DNA of 40,662 nucleotides from assembly GCA_028706655.1 (NCBI GenBank), contig JAQTVW010000003.1, positions 1 through 40,662 of the forward strand, read 5' to 3'. The stretch is from Dehalococcoidales bacterium. Its GTDB lineage: Bacteria; Chloroflexota; Dehalococcoidia; Dehalococcoidales; RBG-16-60-22. The notes beneath the pieces were generated by a model. The model did not search any database. It saw only the letters and a list, made by a program, of their open reading frames with translations, and was not told the origin of the DNA. A program made the translations under genes and the position numbers. Position 1 is the first letter of the stretch; each line of letters starts with the position of its first letter. Shown here in pieces: positions 9,778 through 18,994 of this stretch.

Positions 9778-10785
9778 TTACGTCTTTGCACTGAGCAATT
9801 TGGCTGACTTTAAGATAGACTCGCCGAGCTTGGCGACGGTTTCGGAACTATAATTTTCGATGTTCCCTTCGTCGCAGAGCCTGGCGAGAGCCGGGTCTAT
9901 CGGCAGTTGCCCCAGCAGCGGAGCACCGGCGGCATGCGCCATCTCTTCACCCCGGCTTTTACCGAAGATTTCAATCTTCTTATCTATCTCAGGCACATAC
10001 AGGTAGCTCATATTTTCCACGACACCGAGAATAGGCTTAGCCATCTGCCGCGCCATGTTCACCGCTTTTTTAACAATCATTGCGGTCAGGTCCTGGGGAG
10101 TGAAAACAATAATTATCCCTTTTACCGGCAGGGTTTGCAGGACCGTCAGGGGAGCATCCGCTGTGCCCGGCGGCAAATCAACTATCAGGTAATCCAGGTT
10201 CCCCCAGAGCACATCTTCCCAGAACTGCGTTATCGCTCTTCCGATGAGCGGTCCGCGCCAGATGACCGCCTCCTCCTCTCCGGGCAGCAGCAGGTTGATG
10301 GACATGAGTTCAATGCCCGTCTTTGAAGAGACGGGCAGAATGCCGGTATCGCTGCCGGACACTCCCGTATTGATGCCGAACATCTTGGGGATGCTGGGTC
10401 CGGTAATATCGGCATCGAGGATGCCGACTTCGAAACCATGCCGTCTCAAAGCGATGGCGCTTAGACCGGCGACGAGTGATTTGCCAACGCCGCCTTTGCC
10501 GCTCATAATTGCGATTACGTTTTTAACCCGGTTAATCTCCTTCGGAGTACCGCCAGCAAAGTTCACGCTTACTGTCTCAATGCCAATCTTTTTAACAGCA
10601 TCCTGGATTCTCTCTCTGAGCCATTGCTGGGCATTATCTGCCAGGGCAGCGGAGGCAAGAGAAATGTCTACTTTATGATCGGTAATCGTAATCTGTTTAA
10701 CCAGGTTCATCTTGACCAGGCTGCGCATGGTTCCCGGGACGGGCACTGCCTCAAGGCTTGCCCTGATTTGTTCTTGTGTCGGCAT
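9778..10785 (-). CDS. Mrp/NBP35-family P-loop ATPase (ApbC-like Fe-S carrier)
   Basis: N-terminal DUF59-like/MIP18 region, AIMSGKGGVGKSLVAGLSAIALRRHGFEVGILDADITGPSIPKMFG, YLIVDLPPGTADAPLTVLQ. Confidence 0.92.
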   Translation of the reverse strand: MPTQEQIRASLEAVPVPGTMRSLVKMNLVKQITITDHKVDISLASAALADNAQQWLRERIQDAVKKIGIETVSVNFAGGTPKEINRVKNVIAIMSGKGGVGKSLVAGLSAIALRRHGFEVGILDADITGPSIPKMFGINTGVSGSDTGILPVSSKTGIELMSINLLLPGEEEAVIWRGPLIGRAITQFWEDVLWGNLDYLIVDLPPGTADAPLTVLQTLPVKGIIIVFTPQDLTAMIVKKAVNMARQMAKPILGVVENMSYLYVPEIDKKIEIFGKSRGEEMAHAAGAPLLGQLPIDPALARLCDEGNIENYSSETVAKLGESILKSAKLLSAKT

Positions 10786-10818
10786 AATTCCTCCCGTTTA
10801 TTATTTTCGGGGCGTCTT

Positions 10819-11556
10819 CTAGTGAAGCCGTTCCATCCGGTTTGGCAGCTTGCCTTCCAGATAAAGCTTGAGCGCTTCATCGATGTCCGAAACATCGGTA
10901 ACGACAGGCTCGATATTGCGGCTTTTCAGTCCTTCATGAGCGCCCCACCCCATACCTCCGGCGATAAGTACCTGGCAATCAGTGATGTTTGCCATCATGC
11001 CGGCATGTGTGGCTTGAGCTCCCGCGTCAAAACCGTGCTTCTCGCCATGACACCCATGAGCTTCGTGATGATGTTCCCCCTGTGCGTGATGTCCGGCTTT
11101 ATCACGCTTTTCTTTGTTTACTACTTTGCCGTCTTCAATGGTGGCGACGACGTAATACGGCGCCCTGCCAAAGTGCTGGCTGATAGTCGTGCCGTCTTCG
11201 GTTACCAGTGCGATTTTCATGGTTCTTACTCCTGTATCCGTTGATAATTCTTCAGGTGACTTTATTGCAATTTCAAAAACTCCGCCTTCAATTCTAATCG
11301 CCTTGCCGTTGAGCAGGGCATCGGCTATCTTTTGCCGTGCCGAAGCCAGGATTCGCTGGAAGGTCGGACGGGAGATGTTCATCTTTTCCGCGCCCTGCTC
11401 CTGCTTCAGTCTCTCCAGGTCCTTGAGTCGTACCGCTTCGGCTTCTTCCACTGATAACCGCACCTCATCGAGCATCCGCAGCGGCACGCCGGCAGGTTTG
11501 AAATAGGTTACTCCCGGCATGAAGTTAACCCGGCGGCATTTCAACGGTCTGGGCAT
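10819..11556 (-). CDS. DUF134 HTH protein fused to a NifX/NifB-type dinitrogenase Fe-Mo cofactor biosynthesis domain, with His-rich insertion
   Basis: N-terminal [87 protein letters not shown] (DUF134); C-terminal [31 protein letters not shown] with [24 protein letters not shown]. Confidence 0.88.
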   Translation of the reverse strand: MPRPLKCRRVNFMPGVTYFKPAGVPLRMLDEVRLSVEEAEAVRLKDLERLKQEQGAEKMNISRPTFQRILASARQKIADALLNGKAIRIEGGVFEIAIKSPEELSTDTGVRTMKIALVTEDGTTISQHFGRAPYYVVATIEDGKVVNKEKRDKAGHHAQGEHHHEAHGCHGEKHGFDAGAQATHAGMMANITDCQVLIAGGMGWGAHEGLKSRNIEPVVTDVSDIDEALKLYLEGKLPNRMERLH

Positions 11557-11728
11557 TTTTCTCCTGAAATGAGCATATGCTCATAATCATTCTAATCAAC
11601 TGGGCTAGTTCTGTCAAACAACTACGTGCATTCCCCTCTAAAATTAAGTATCTCTACTTATGGTAATTCCCCGCGAACGTTTTTAAACTGTAATTGAGAG
11701 CGTGACTTTTTGAATTTCAGGAGGGACC

Positions 11729-12421
11729 ATGAAAAAGTTTTTGGCGTGCGCCGGGACCAACGGCAGCGAGACGGCGTTGCAGCTAATGCTGGATACCGCA
11801 AAAAAACGCGAGCCGGATGCCATCCTTTTCGCCGGCGGTATTGGTAAAGCGGATGCCAATTACGCAGACAAAATGGCTTTCCTGACCAGATTCTTCATCG
11901 CGCTGGGTAAAAGCGGGCAGTCCACTGTCATCATCCCGGGACCCGGCGATGCCCCGCTGTGGGTGTTCCTGCGCGCCGCGCTCAACGCCGAAGTCGCTTC
12001 GCCGAATATCGCCGTCGTCCACGCGTCTCTCGTTTTAAGGGATGATGCCGCATTCAGCGGACTTGGCGGCATGATTACGGAAAATGAAGACACCGGTACT
12101 CCTTTGATTAAATACTCCCACGCGTCTGCGGAATACCATCTGAGGAACCTGCAACGGGCGGAAAAACCGGAAAAGGTTTTGCTCCTCTCCGAACCGCCCT
12201 CTGGCAATATCGGCAAGACCGGCGGCAGCAGCCGGGTACGGGAACTTATCAAAACGTCTCATCCCAATGTTTGCATCGTAGCAGGCAAGAGGGAGTTCCG
12301 CGGATTCGAGCAGGAAGCTCACGGCTTTGTGGTCAACCCGGGTGCGCTTTCCGAAGGTTCGGCAGCATGGATTGACCGGACTGCCGGAAAAGTGGAGATG
12401 CTCGACCTTTTGGAAATCTAA
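11729..12421 (+). CDS. Metallophosphoesterase-like protein
   Basis: LACAGTNGSETALQLMLDTAKKREPDAILFAGGIGKAD ... VIIPGPGDAPLWVFLRAALNAE; calcineurin-like phosphoesterase layout. Confidence 0.6.
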   Translation: MKKFLACAGTNGSETALQLMLDTAKKREPDAILFAGGIGKADANYADKMAFLTRFFIALGKSGQSTVIIPGPGDAPLWVFLRAALNAEVASPNIAVVHASLVLRDDAAFSGLGGMITENEDTGTPLIKYSHASAEYHLRNLQRAEKPEKVLLLSEPPSGNIGKTGGSSRVRELIKTSHPNVCIVAGKREFRGFEQEAHGFVVNPGALSEGSAAWIDRTAGKVEMLDLLEI

Positions 12422-12440
12422 ACCTCAGAGGAAATCAGCT

Positions 12441-13592
12441 TTGTATCGGACTGGTCTGGTTCCGGCTTTTATCGCCGTGGTGATGCTGGCGGGCTGCGCG
12501 GTGCCTTCTGTGGCAACGACAACGCCTGTCGTCCCTTCCCCAACAGTCACGGCTAATCCGTTGCCGCCTCCGCAGGGCACTCCTGTTATTAACGTGACGA
12601 CAGTTGTGGAAAATCTGGAAGTGCCATGGGCGATCGAATTCGCACCCGATGGGCGCATTTTCGTTACCGAGCGGCCGGGTGCCATCCGCATCATTAAAGA
12701 TAATAAGTTACAGCCGGAGCCCTGGCTGACGCTGGATGTAGCGCGGACCGGGGAAGGCGGTTTGCTGGGACTGGCGCTCGATCCTGCCTTTGCGCAAAAC
12801 CATTTTGTTTACGTATACCACACCTATCGCGCTGCCGATGGGCAGCTGCAAAACCGGCTTGTGCGGCTGCGCGAAAACACGGCGACCGGTAAAGGGACAG
12901 TAGACCGCGTTCTGCTCGATGGCATCAGGGGTGCCGGCAATCATGACGCCGGGCGATTGAAATTCGGTCCGGACGGCAAGTTGTACGTCACCACCGGCGA
13001 TGCCGCCATTCCCGACCTCGCCCAGGATACTCAGTCCTTAAATGGCAAAATCCTGCGGCTCAATACTGACGGGACGATACCGGGCGATAATCCTTTCCCC
13101 GGTTCGCCGGTCTATTCCTACGGACACCGCAACCCGGAGGGACTGGCTTGGCAGCCGGGGACGAACCGGCTCTACGCAACCGAACACGGTTCATCCGCTC
13201 ACGATGAGGTCAACTATATCGAACCGGGGCGGAACTACGGCTGGCCGGTCATCACCGGTGACGCTACCCGTGAAGGTATGGTCACGCCGGTCTTGCAAAG
13301 CGGCAATTCGACATGGGCGCCCGCCGGGGCGACCTTCATCCGCGGCGGACCCTGGGAGGGTTCACTGCTTTTCACCGGTCTGCGCGGCGTCAGCCTCTAC
13401 CGGATTGTGCCGGATAAAGCAAATCCCTATGGTGTGTTGAGCTTCGAACCGCTGTTTACCCGCACATTCGGCAGACTGCGGGATGTTGCTCAGTCACCCG
13501 ATGGCACGGTCTATCTCCTGACCAGTAACCGTGACGGGCGGGGCGTGCCCGCTGCCGGCGACGACCGCCTGCTCAAGCTGACGATTCAATAG
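12441..13592 (+). CDS. PQQ-dependent glucose/sorbosone dehydrogenase-type beta-propeller lipoprotein
   Basis: ORF track extends to 12327, but TTG at 12441 starts MYRTGLVPAFIAVVMLAGC, a lipoprotein signal. Body: VPWAIEFAPDGRIFVTERPGAIRIIKDNKLQPEPWLTLDVARTGEGGLLGLALDPAFAQNHFVYVYHT and YGHRNPEGLAWQPGTNRLYATEHGSSAHDEVNYIEPGRNYGWP. Confidence 0.88.
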   Translation: MYRTGLVPAFIAVVMLAGCAVPSVATTTPVVPSPTVTANPLPPPQGTPVINVTTVVENLEVPWAIEFAPDGRIFVTERPGAIRIIKDNKLQPEPWLTLDVARTGEGGLLGLALDPAFAQNHFVYVYHTYRAADGQLQNRLVRLRENTATGKGTVDRVLLDGIRGAGNHDAGRLKFGPDGKLYVTTGDAAIPDLAQDTQSLNGKILRLNTDGTIPGDNPFPGSPVYSYGHRNPEGLAWQPGTNRLYATEHGSSAHDEVNYIEPGRNYGWPVITGDATREGMVTPVLQSGNSTWAPAGATFIRGGPWEGSLLFTGLRGVSLYRIVPDKANPYGVLSFEPLFTRTFGRLRDVAQSPDGTVYLLTSNRDGRGVPAAGDDRLLKLTIQ

Positions 13593-13764
13593 CAGGTCGG
13601 TAGTCCCTGCCTGTACCGATTCATTCCTTTTGCACTGTGATCATCAATTTACGTATTTTCCCCCATGGTTCACTACGTACGTATACGGATTGCTAAGCCT
13701 TTGCGTTTGTCGGGATACTAAGAAGAGATAGTTATATTCCCGGACTAAACCAGGAGGGTAAGCT

Positions 13765-14709
13765 ATGATTAGCAAGATGTTTTTACGGTTTCTCTATATC
13801 GCCCCGATGATAATCGCGGCAATCCTGGTCGCGGTTGTTACGTTGACCAGCTGCGCCGCTCCTGCGGTGACGCCTACCCCGACCCCAACCCCCACTCCCA
13901 CTGTGTCGCCGACTCCAACACCGACACCCACGCCTAAACCGACTCCAACACCGACACCCTCGCCGACGGCGACCCCGACCCCCACCCCCGCGCCGAGCCC
14001 GGTGCCGCCTGCTTACCAGCCTGTGGGGACCGACATTACCTTCCCCGGCGCGGCAGTGCCCATCAAGGCTTACGAAGTCAGACCATCTACTGAAGGCACC
14101 TGGCCTGCCCTCATTGTCATTCATGAAAATCGCGGGCTTACCGAACATATCCGCGATGTCGCGCGGCGTTATTCGGCGCAGGGCTACGTCACCCTGGCAG
14201 TCGACCTGCTTTCCCGCGTCGGGGGCAAAGAGGCTTATCCCACGGATAACGCCAGTGTCGCCGCTATCGGCGGGCTTGCCCCGGAAGGCGTCATCCAGGA
14301 TTTGCAGGCGGCTTTCGATTATCTTGCCAACCGTCCGTACATCAAAGCTGACCATATCGGAGTCATCGGCTATTGCTGGGGCGGCGGCAATTCCCTGCGG
14401 GCAGCCACGCAACTGAGGGGGCTCCGTGCCGCAATCGTCTACTATGGACCCAATCCCGCCAACCTCGACGACATTGCGAATATCGAGTGCCCGGTGCTGG
14501 GTCTTTACGGAGAAGAAGACCCCCGTATTACGGTGAATGTTCCCGCGCTGGCGGATGCGATGAAGAAGCACAACAAGTCCTTCGAATATAAAATATATCC
14601 CGGCGCGCGCCATGCCTTCTTTAACGATACCGGTGCGAACTATAACGCCGCTGCCGCCGAGGATGCCTGGAAAATCACCGTGGATTTCCTGGCGAAGTAT
14701 CTGAAATAG
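13765..14709 (+). CDS. Exported dienelactone hydrolase-family lipoprotein with Thr/Pro repeat linker
   Basis: LTSCAA lipobox, TPTPTPTP linker, then ALIVIHENRGLTEHIRDVARRYSAQGYVTLAVDLLSR, GVIGYCWGGGNSL, GARHAFFND. Confidence 0.9.
   Translation: MISKMFLRFLYIAPMIIAAILVAVVTLTSCAAPAVTPTPTPTPTPTVSPTPTPTPTPKPTPTPTPSPTATPTPTPAPSPVPPAYQPVGTDITFPGAAVPIKAYEVRPSTEGTWPALIVIHENRGLTEHIRDVARRYSAQGYVTLAVDLLSRVGGKEAYPTDNASVAAIGGLAPEGVIQDLQAAFDYLANRPYIKADHIGVIGYCWGGGNSLRAATQLRGLRAAIVYYGPNPANLDDIANIECPVLGLYGEEDPRITVNVPALADAMKKHNKSFEYKIYPGARHAFFNDTGANYNAAAAEDAWKITVDFLAKYLK
13868..13998 (+). repeat. Coding minisatellite-like (Thr-Pro)n linker
   Basis: Imperfect repeats of ccgactccaacaccgacaccc, e.g. two copies around 13909-13967, encoding TPTPTPTPT/KPTPTPTPS. 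Confidence 0.75.
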
Positions 14710-14739
14710 CCCGAGGTTACGACAAATGAGAGGTCTGTC

Positions 14740-16701
14740 ATGAACAACAAATTCGTTGTGTATACAGTTTCCTTGCTCGCAATAATGGTGATGTTGTTAC
14801 CGTCATGCACCGTCAACCTGAAAGGTATCGGCATGCAGGCAGGAGCAGCACCGGTCATGCTTGACCCGCTGACAATTCCTAAATTTGTCGAGCCATTGTT
14901 TATTCCTCCCGCAATGCCTTCCGCCGGCAGGGATGACAAGGCTGTGACCTACCGCATTGCCGTAAAACAGTTTCCGCAGCAGGTACTGCCGAAAGGATAT
15001 CCCGCGACGACCGTGTGGGGCTATGGCTCGGCAAACGGTCCCGACCCCGGCAAGAGAGGCTCGACCTATAGCTGGCCGGCTTACACCATCGAGGCGGAAT
15101 CATATAAGAATGTGAGGGTCTACTGGATTAACGGCCTCGTCGATAAGAAAGGCAATTACCTGCCTCACCTGTTCCCGGTCGACCAGACTCTGCACTGGGC
15201 AAATCCGCCGGGACCCGCCGATAGTATGGGCATGAATCCTGCTCCTTACACCGGGCCGGTCCCCATCGTCACCCATTTGCATGGCTCGCATGTGCAGCCG
15301 GTCAGCGATGGCTATCCCGAAGCGTGGTATCTGCCCAACGCGAAAAACATTCCCGCCGGGTTCGCCACACAAGGCTCCAAATATGGTTCGGTGCTGCCCG
15401 CGCCGAAAGGCTCCGCCCTCTTCGAGTACGATAACAGCCAGCCCGCCACGACTCTCTGGTATCATGACCACAGCCTGGGGATGACCCGTACTAATGTCTA
15501 CGCGGGACTGGCAGGATTCTACCTCATCCGCGATGATATCGAGAAGCGCCTGAATCTGCCCGGACCCGCGCCGAAACAGGGCGATAAACCCGGCACGAAG
15601 TATTATGAAATTCCCCTCGTGATACAGGACCGCACCTTCAATACCGACGGCTCGCTGTTCTACCCCGCCAGCCGCGAGTTTTTTGATGGTTTCACCGGTC
15701 CCTATATCCCTGATAGCGATGTGCCGCCCATCTGGAACCCCGAGTTCTTCGGCAATGCCATGGTGGTCAACGGCAAGACCTGGCCCTACCTGGAAGTCGA
15801 ACCACGGCTGTACCGCTTCCGCGTGCTCAACGGGAGCAACTCCCGCTTCATGATACTGACATTCGATAAAGCCGGACTGAAAATCAATCAGATTGGCAGC
15901 GATGGCGGACTGCTGCCGGACAAACCGGTTGCCCTCGACCGGCTGCTCATGGCGAAGGCGGAGCGCGCCGATATCATCGTTGATTTCAGCAGCTTTGCGC
16001 CCGGCGAGGAAATCACCTTGCTCAACCTGGGTCCGGATGAACCGTTCGGCGGCGGTGAACCGGGAGTCGATTTCATCCCCGCCAATCCCGCCACCACCGG
16101 GCAAGTCATGAAGTTCAAGGTAGTGCCGCTGACCAACCGGGGCAACCGCGGGCAAATCCCGGCGAGCCTGCCCGCCATCGCGCGGCTGACCACCGATTTA
16201 CCACAGCGCGACCTGACTTTGAACGAGATGGTATCGAGCCTCGGGGACTTCCCGGTCATGGCGCTGCTGGGCACCGCAAAGGACGGCGCGCTGCACTGGG
16301 GCGATGCCATCACCGAAAACCCGGCGCTCAGCAGCACCGAAATCTGGCGTATCATCAACCTGACTGAAGACGCGCATCCCATCCATCCGCACCAGGTGCA
16401 GTTCCAGGTGGTTGACCGCACGCCTATCGATGCAATGGCTTATGCCGCTGCGCAGGAGGCTTATATCGCCGGAGGAAAAGCGGGCGCGCCGCCCGATCCG
16501 ATGACCTTTGCCACCGGTCCTGCCGTACCCCCCGAACCGTGGGAGACCGGCTGGAAAGATACAGTGACGGTCTTTCCGGAAGGGATGACCCGCATCATCG
16601 CCCGCTTCGATATTCCGGGGCTATATGTCTGGCATTGCCATATTCTGGAGCATGAGGACAACGAGATGATGCGCCCGTACTTCGTGGGGAAGATGCCATA
16701 A
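14740..16701 (+). CDS. Multicopper oxidase (CotA/bilirubin oxidase-like) with lipoprotein-type signal
   Basis: Copper-ligand motifs HLHGSH, WYHDHSLGMTRTNVYAGLAGFYLIRD, HPIHPHQVQF, YVWHCHILEHEDNEMMRPY; N-terminal LLPSC. Confidence 0.93.
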   Translation: MNNKFVVYTVSLLAIMVMLLPSCTVNLKGIGMQAGAAPVMLDPLTIPKFVEPLFIPPAMPSAGRDDKAVTYRIAVKQFPQQVLPKGYPATTVWGYGSANGPDPGKRGSTYSWPAYTIEAESYKNVRVYWINGLVDKKGNYLPHLFPVDQTLHWANPPGPADSMGMNPAPYTGPVPIVTHLHGSHVQPVSDGYPEAWYLPNAKNIPAGFATQGSKYGSVLPAPKGSALFEYDNSQPATTLWYHDHSLGMTRTNVYAGLAGFYLIRDDIEKRLNLPGPAPKQGDKPGTKYYEIPLVIQDRTFNTDGSLFYPASREFFDGFTGPYIPDSDVPPIWNPEFFGNAMVVNGKTWPYLEVEPRLYRFRVLNGSNSRFMILTFDKAGLKINQIGSDGGLLPDKPVALDRLLMAKAERADIIVDFSSFAPGEEITLLNLGPDEPFGGGEPGVDFIPANPATTGQVMKFKVVPLTNRGNRGQIPASLPAIARLTTDLPQRDLTLNEMVSSLGDFPVMALLGTAKDGALHWGDAITENPALSSTEIWRIINLTEDAHPIHPHQVQFQVVDRTPIDAMAYAAAQEAYIAGGKAGAPPDPMTFATGPAVPPEPWETGWKDTVTVFPEGMTRIIARFDIPGLYVWHCHILEHEDNEMMRPYFVGKMP

Positions 16702-16757
16702 GCTGTGCAGCAATATTCAAGTAGAAAAGGGGAGGGTCGGGTTTCCGGCTCTCCTCT

Positions 16758-17324
16758 TTATTTTGGCTGCAGATTGAGGCGCTTTACCAATACTTTATCG
16801 ATGCCCTTGTGCAGGTCGTCCAGCGTGCCATCGTTGGGCAGGGAATAATCGGCGAGCTTCGCGGCGTCGCTGAGGTGAAAGAGCTTCTCTTCGGCGGCTT
16901 CCTGCTTCTGGAATTGCGCATAATCGAGCGGGTCGCGGGCTTCGCCGCGGCTGCGCATCCGGAGATAACGCTGGTGCGGGTCGGTGACGTAGACATTCAC
17001 CAGTATAAAATCTTTGCCGAAGATTTCTTTCAGGGCGTTGATGTCTTCCACCGCGCGGATGCCGCTAATGCCGGCGACCTGCCAGCCGTTCTTTTTGATT
17101 TCTTCCGCCACGAGCTTTACAAAACAGCCCTTGCCGTGTTTGGCGAAATAGCTTTCCGAGACTTCCCGCAGGTTTTCCCGGCTCAGTTCTTTGCCCTCGC
17201 GGGCGGCAATCGCGCGCACCATATCACCGGTGGCGAGAAACGGCACGCCGTATTTGTCCCGGAGGTACTTGAGCACCTCGTCTTTGCCGGAGCCGTTCTG
17301 TCCCACCGCGCCGATGATTTTCAT
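16758..17324 (-). CDS. P-loop nucleotide kinase, UPF0200/dephospho-CoA kinase-like
   Basis: MKIIGAVGQNGSGKDEVLKYLRDKYGVPFLATGDMVRAIAAREGK and ISGIRAVEDINALKEIFG; resembles archaeal UPF0200 kinases. Confidence 0.75.
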   Translation of the reverse strand: MKIIGAVGQNGSGKDEVLKYLRDKYGVPFLATGDMVRAIAAREGKELSRENLREVSESYFAKHGKGCFVKLVAEEIKKNGWQVAGISGIRAVEDINALKEIFGKDFILVNVYVTDPHQRYLRMRSRGEARDPLDYAQFQKQEAAEEKLFHLSDAAKLADYSLPNDGTLDDLHKGIDKVLVKRLNLQPK

Positions 17325-17468
17325 GCCGGATTGATTTTAGCGCAATAAGATAGCTTGAGGCAAATATGAGATGGAGTTTGGTGGAGATGGGGTTAAAATA
17401 GGTAGACATTTCCACTTGAGTTCAGTTTGAAAGTTGATGCCTGCTCCAAACGCTAAGGGTTCGTTCTT

Positions 17469-18641
17469 TTATTTTTTCCTACCCGAGCGAGTGAAAGCAA
17501 CAATAACCAGTATAAGCACAATTGCCCCGCCACCTATGGCTACCGGTAAAATCGGGAAGGAAGCAAAAGCCCCGGCAGACGTACCGGCTTTTCGGGCAGG
17601 AGTGGCACTTTCTGCCTTTGCGCGTACAGCATCCCATGCTGCAGCCTCGGCGGCAACGTCAAACTGCGCTATTGCTCCGAAGCCGTAGCGGTTGGCGGTA
17701 ATTGTCTGCCCGCCTGAAAGCATGGCGACAGCCTTATAAGTTTTTTCAGTGACCTGTACGGCACCCTCGATAACTTTCACGGCGGAAGTACCGTCCGCGG
17801 TTTCCTCAATTACGATGGTCGTGCCTTTAATGCCGCATATACCCTGGTTCATCTCGATATCCATGGTGCCATCGGTTACCGTTTTTTTCAAATTAGCCCA
17901 GACGTTACCTTTGAAGGTCTTGACGCTTTTGGCATCCGGCTTTTCGGCGACGATAACCTCGGACTCCGGCTTGAGAACAAAGGTGGACATATCTCCGAAT
18001 GAAAGGACGCATGTACTGTCAATACCTGTTTTAATTCGTGTCCCCGGCGGAAGTTCCGAAGACAGGTCAGCGAAATCCCATTCCCTGGCTCCGGGCAGGA
18101 GAACCTCTACCTGCCCGTTGATTCCGGAGAATTTCGGGCGATAGGCATCGGGTTTCGCAGTTGGCTGTGTCGAAGCCGGTGCCGTGGCAGCGGGGGAAAC
18201 CGTCGTTTGAGCCGCAGGAGCCGGCGAGGGTTCGGTTTTTGTATAGGTAATTTTAAGCTCCAGGCTGCCGCCCGTGTAATGCACGGCGATACTATCCAGC
18301 CAGCCTTTAATCTGGAACTTCTGCGAGATATGGGTGGGATATGGCTCCACATCGCCGACCTTCATGGCATTCACCATAAGGTAGTCATTGTAGTAGTAGT
18401 TGTTAGAAGCATCTTTGTCTGTGTATATGAGACCTACATAAGCTAGTGTTAAATCGCCTGGGCGGATGTATGCCTTTTGGTCTTGTGGTGCAGTGTGTCC
18501 TATCCAGATATGGGTATTATCAGTGGATTTGTTGACGAGAGTGACGCCCTTTTGAACTGTGCCGGAAGCTGCCTGGACGGGGTTTACTATGAGTATTATG
18601 AGCAATAATGAACACAGAAATCCCGTAATAAACTTATTCAT
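17469..18641 (-). CDS. FecR-domain secreted/membrane-anchored protein
   Basis: N-terminal signal peptide, FecR-like LPPGTRIKTGIDSTCVLSFGDMSTFVLKPESEVIVAE..GNVWANL..GICGIKGTTIVIEE, C-terminal TM (PVAIGGGAIVLILVIVAFTRSGRKK). Confidence 0.8.
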   Translation of the reverse strand: MNKFITGFLCSLLLIILIVNPVQAASGTVQKGVTLVNKSTDNTHIWIGHTAPQDQKAYIRPGDLTLAYVGLIYTDKDASNNYYYNDYLMVNAMKVGDVEPYPTHISQKFQIKGWLDSIAVHYTGGSLELKITYTKTEPSPAPAAQTTVSPAATAPASTQPTAKPDAYRPKFSGINGQVEVLLPGAREWDFADLSSELPPGTRIKTGIDSTCVLSFGDMSTFVLKPESEVIVAEKPDAKSVKTFKGNVWANLKKTVTDGTMDIEMNQGICGIKGTTIVIEETADGTSAVKVIEGAVQVTEKTYKAVAMLSGGQTITANRYGFGAIAQFDVAAEAAAWDAVRAKAESATPARKAGTSAGAFASFPILPVAIGGGAIVLILVIVAFTRSGRKK

Positions 18642-18994
18642 TTGACTCCCCGTATAACAAACAAGGTGTTCTTAAAAACACAAAATACGAAAAGTAGGCT
18701 TTGAGAATAAGGACCTTCATGAGACAATTTTCTGCTATTATAAAGTATACTTAAGAATAAGTAAAATAAATCCGGCTGAGAACAGAGTAAAGTCGGCGAT
18801 ACAAATAAATCAAATCTGTATCCGCACCCTTTTATTCCGATTCTGAGAAATGGACACTACGATCCTGACGATGAGAAAGTTAGTAGATACTCCACCTGAA
18901 ACACTGAGCAATGCTCACAATGCTCAATACTCTGCTAAGACAGCACTTCGATAACTCGCATCGATTCACAATATTATGCTTACCGGAATAATAC

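Noticed and set aside
12327-12440. N-terminal extension of the sugar dehydrogenase ORF
   Set aside because: Overlaps the upstream phosphoesterase; TTG at 12441 gives a proper lipoprotein signal.
13868-13998. Possible CRISPR array
   Set aside because: Repeats are contiguous, imperfect and in frame, encoding Thr-Pro; no spacers. No CRISPR array seen elsewhere in the window.
15100-16155. 351-aa minus-strand ORF
   Set aside because: Shadow of the multicopper oxidase gene; no recognisable motifs.
16720-16765. Candidate terminator after the multicopper oxidase
   Set aside because: Stem GAGGGTCGG/CCGGCTCTC has mismatches; too weak to assert.
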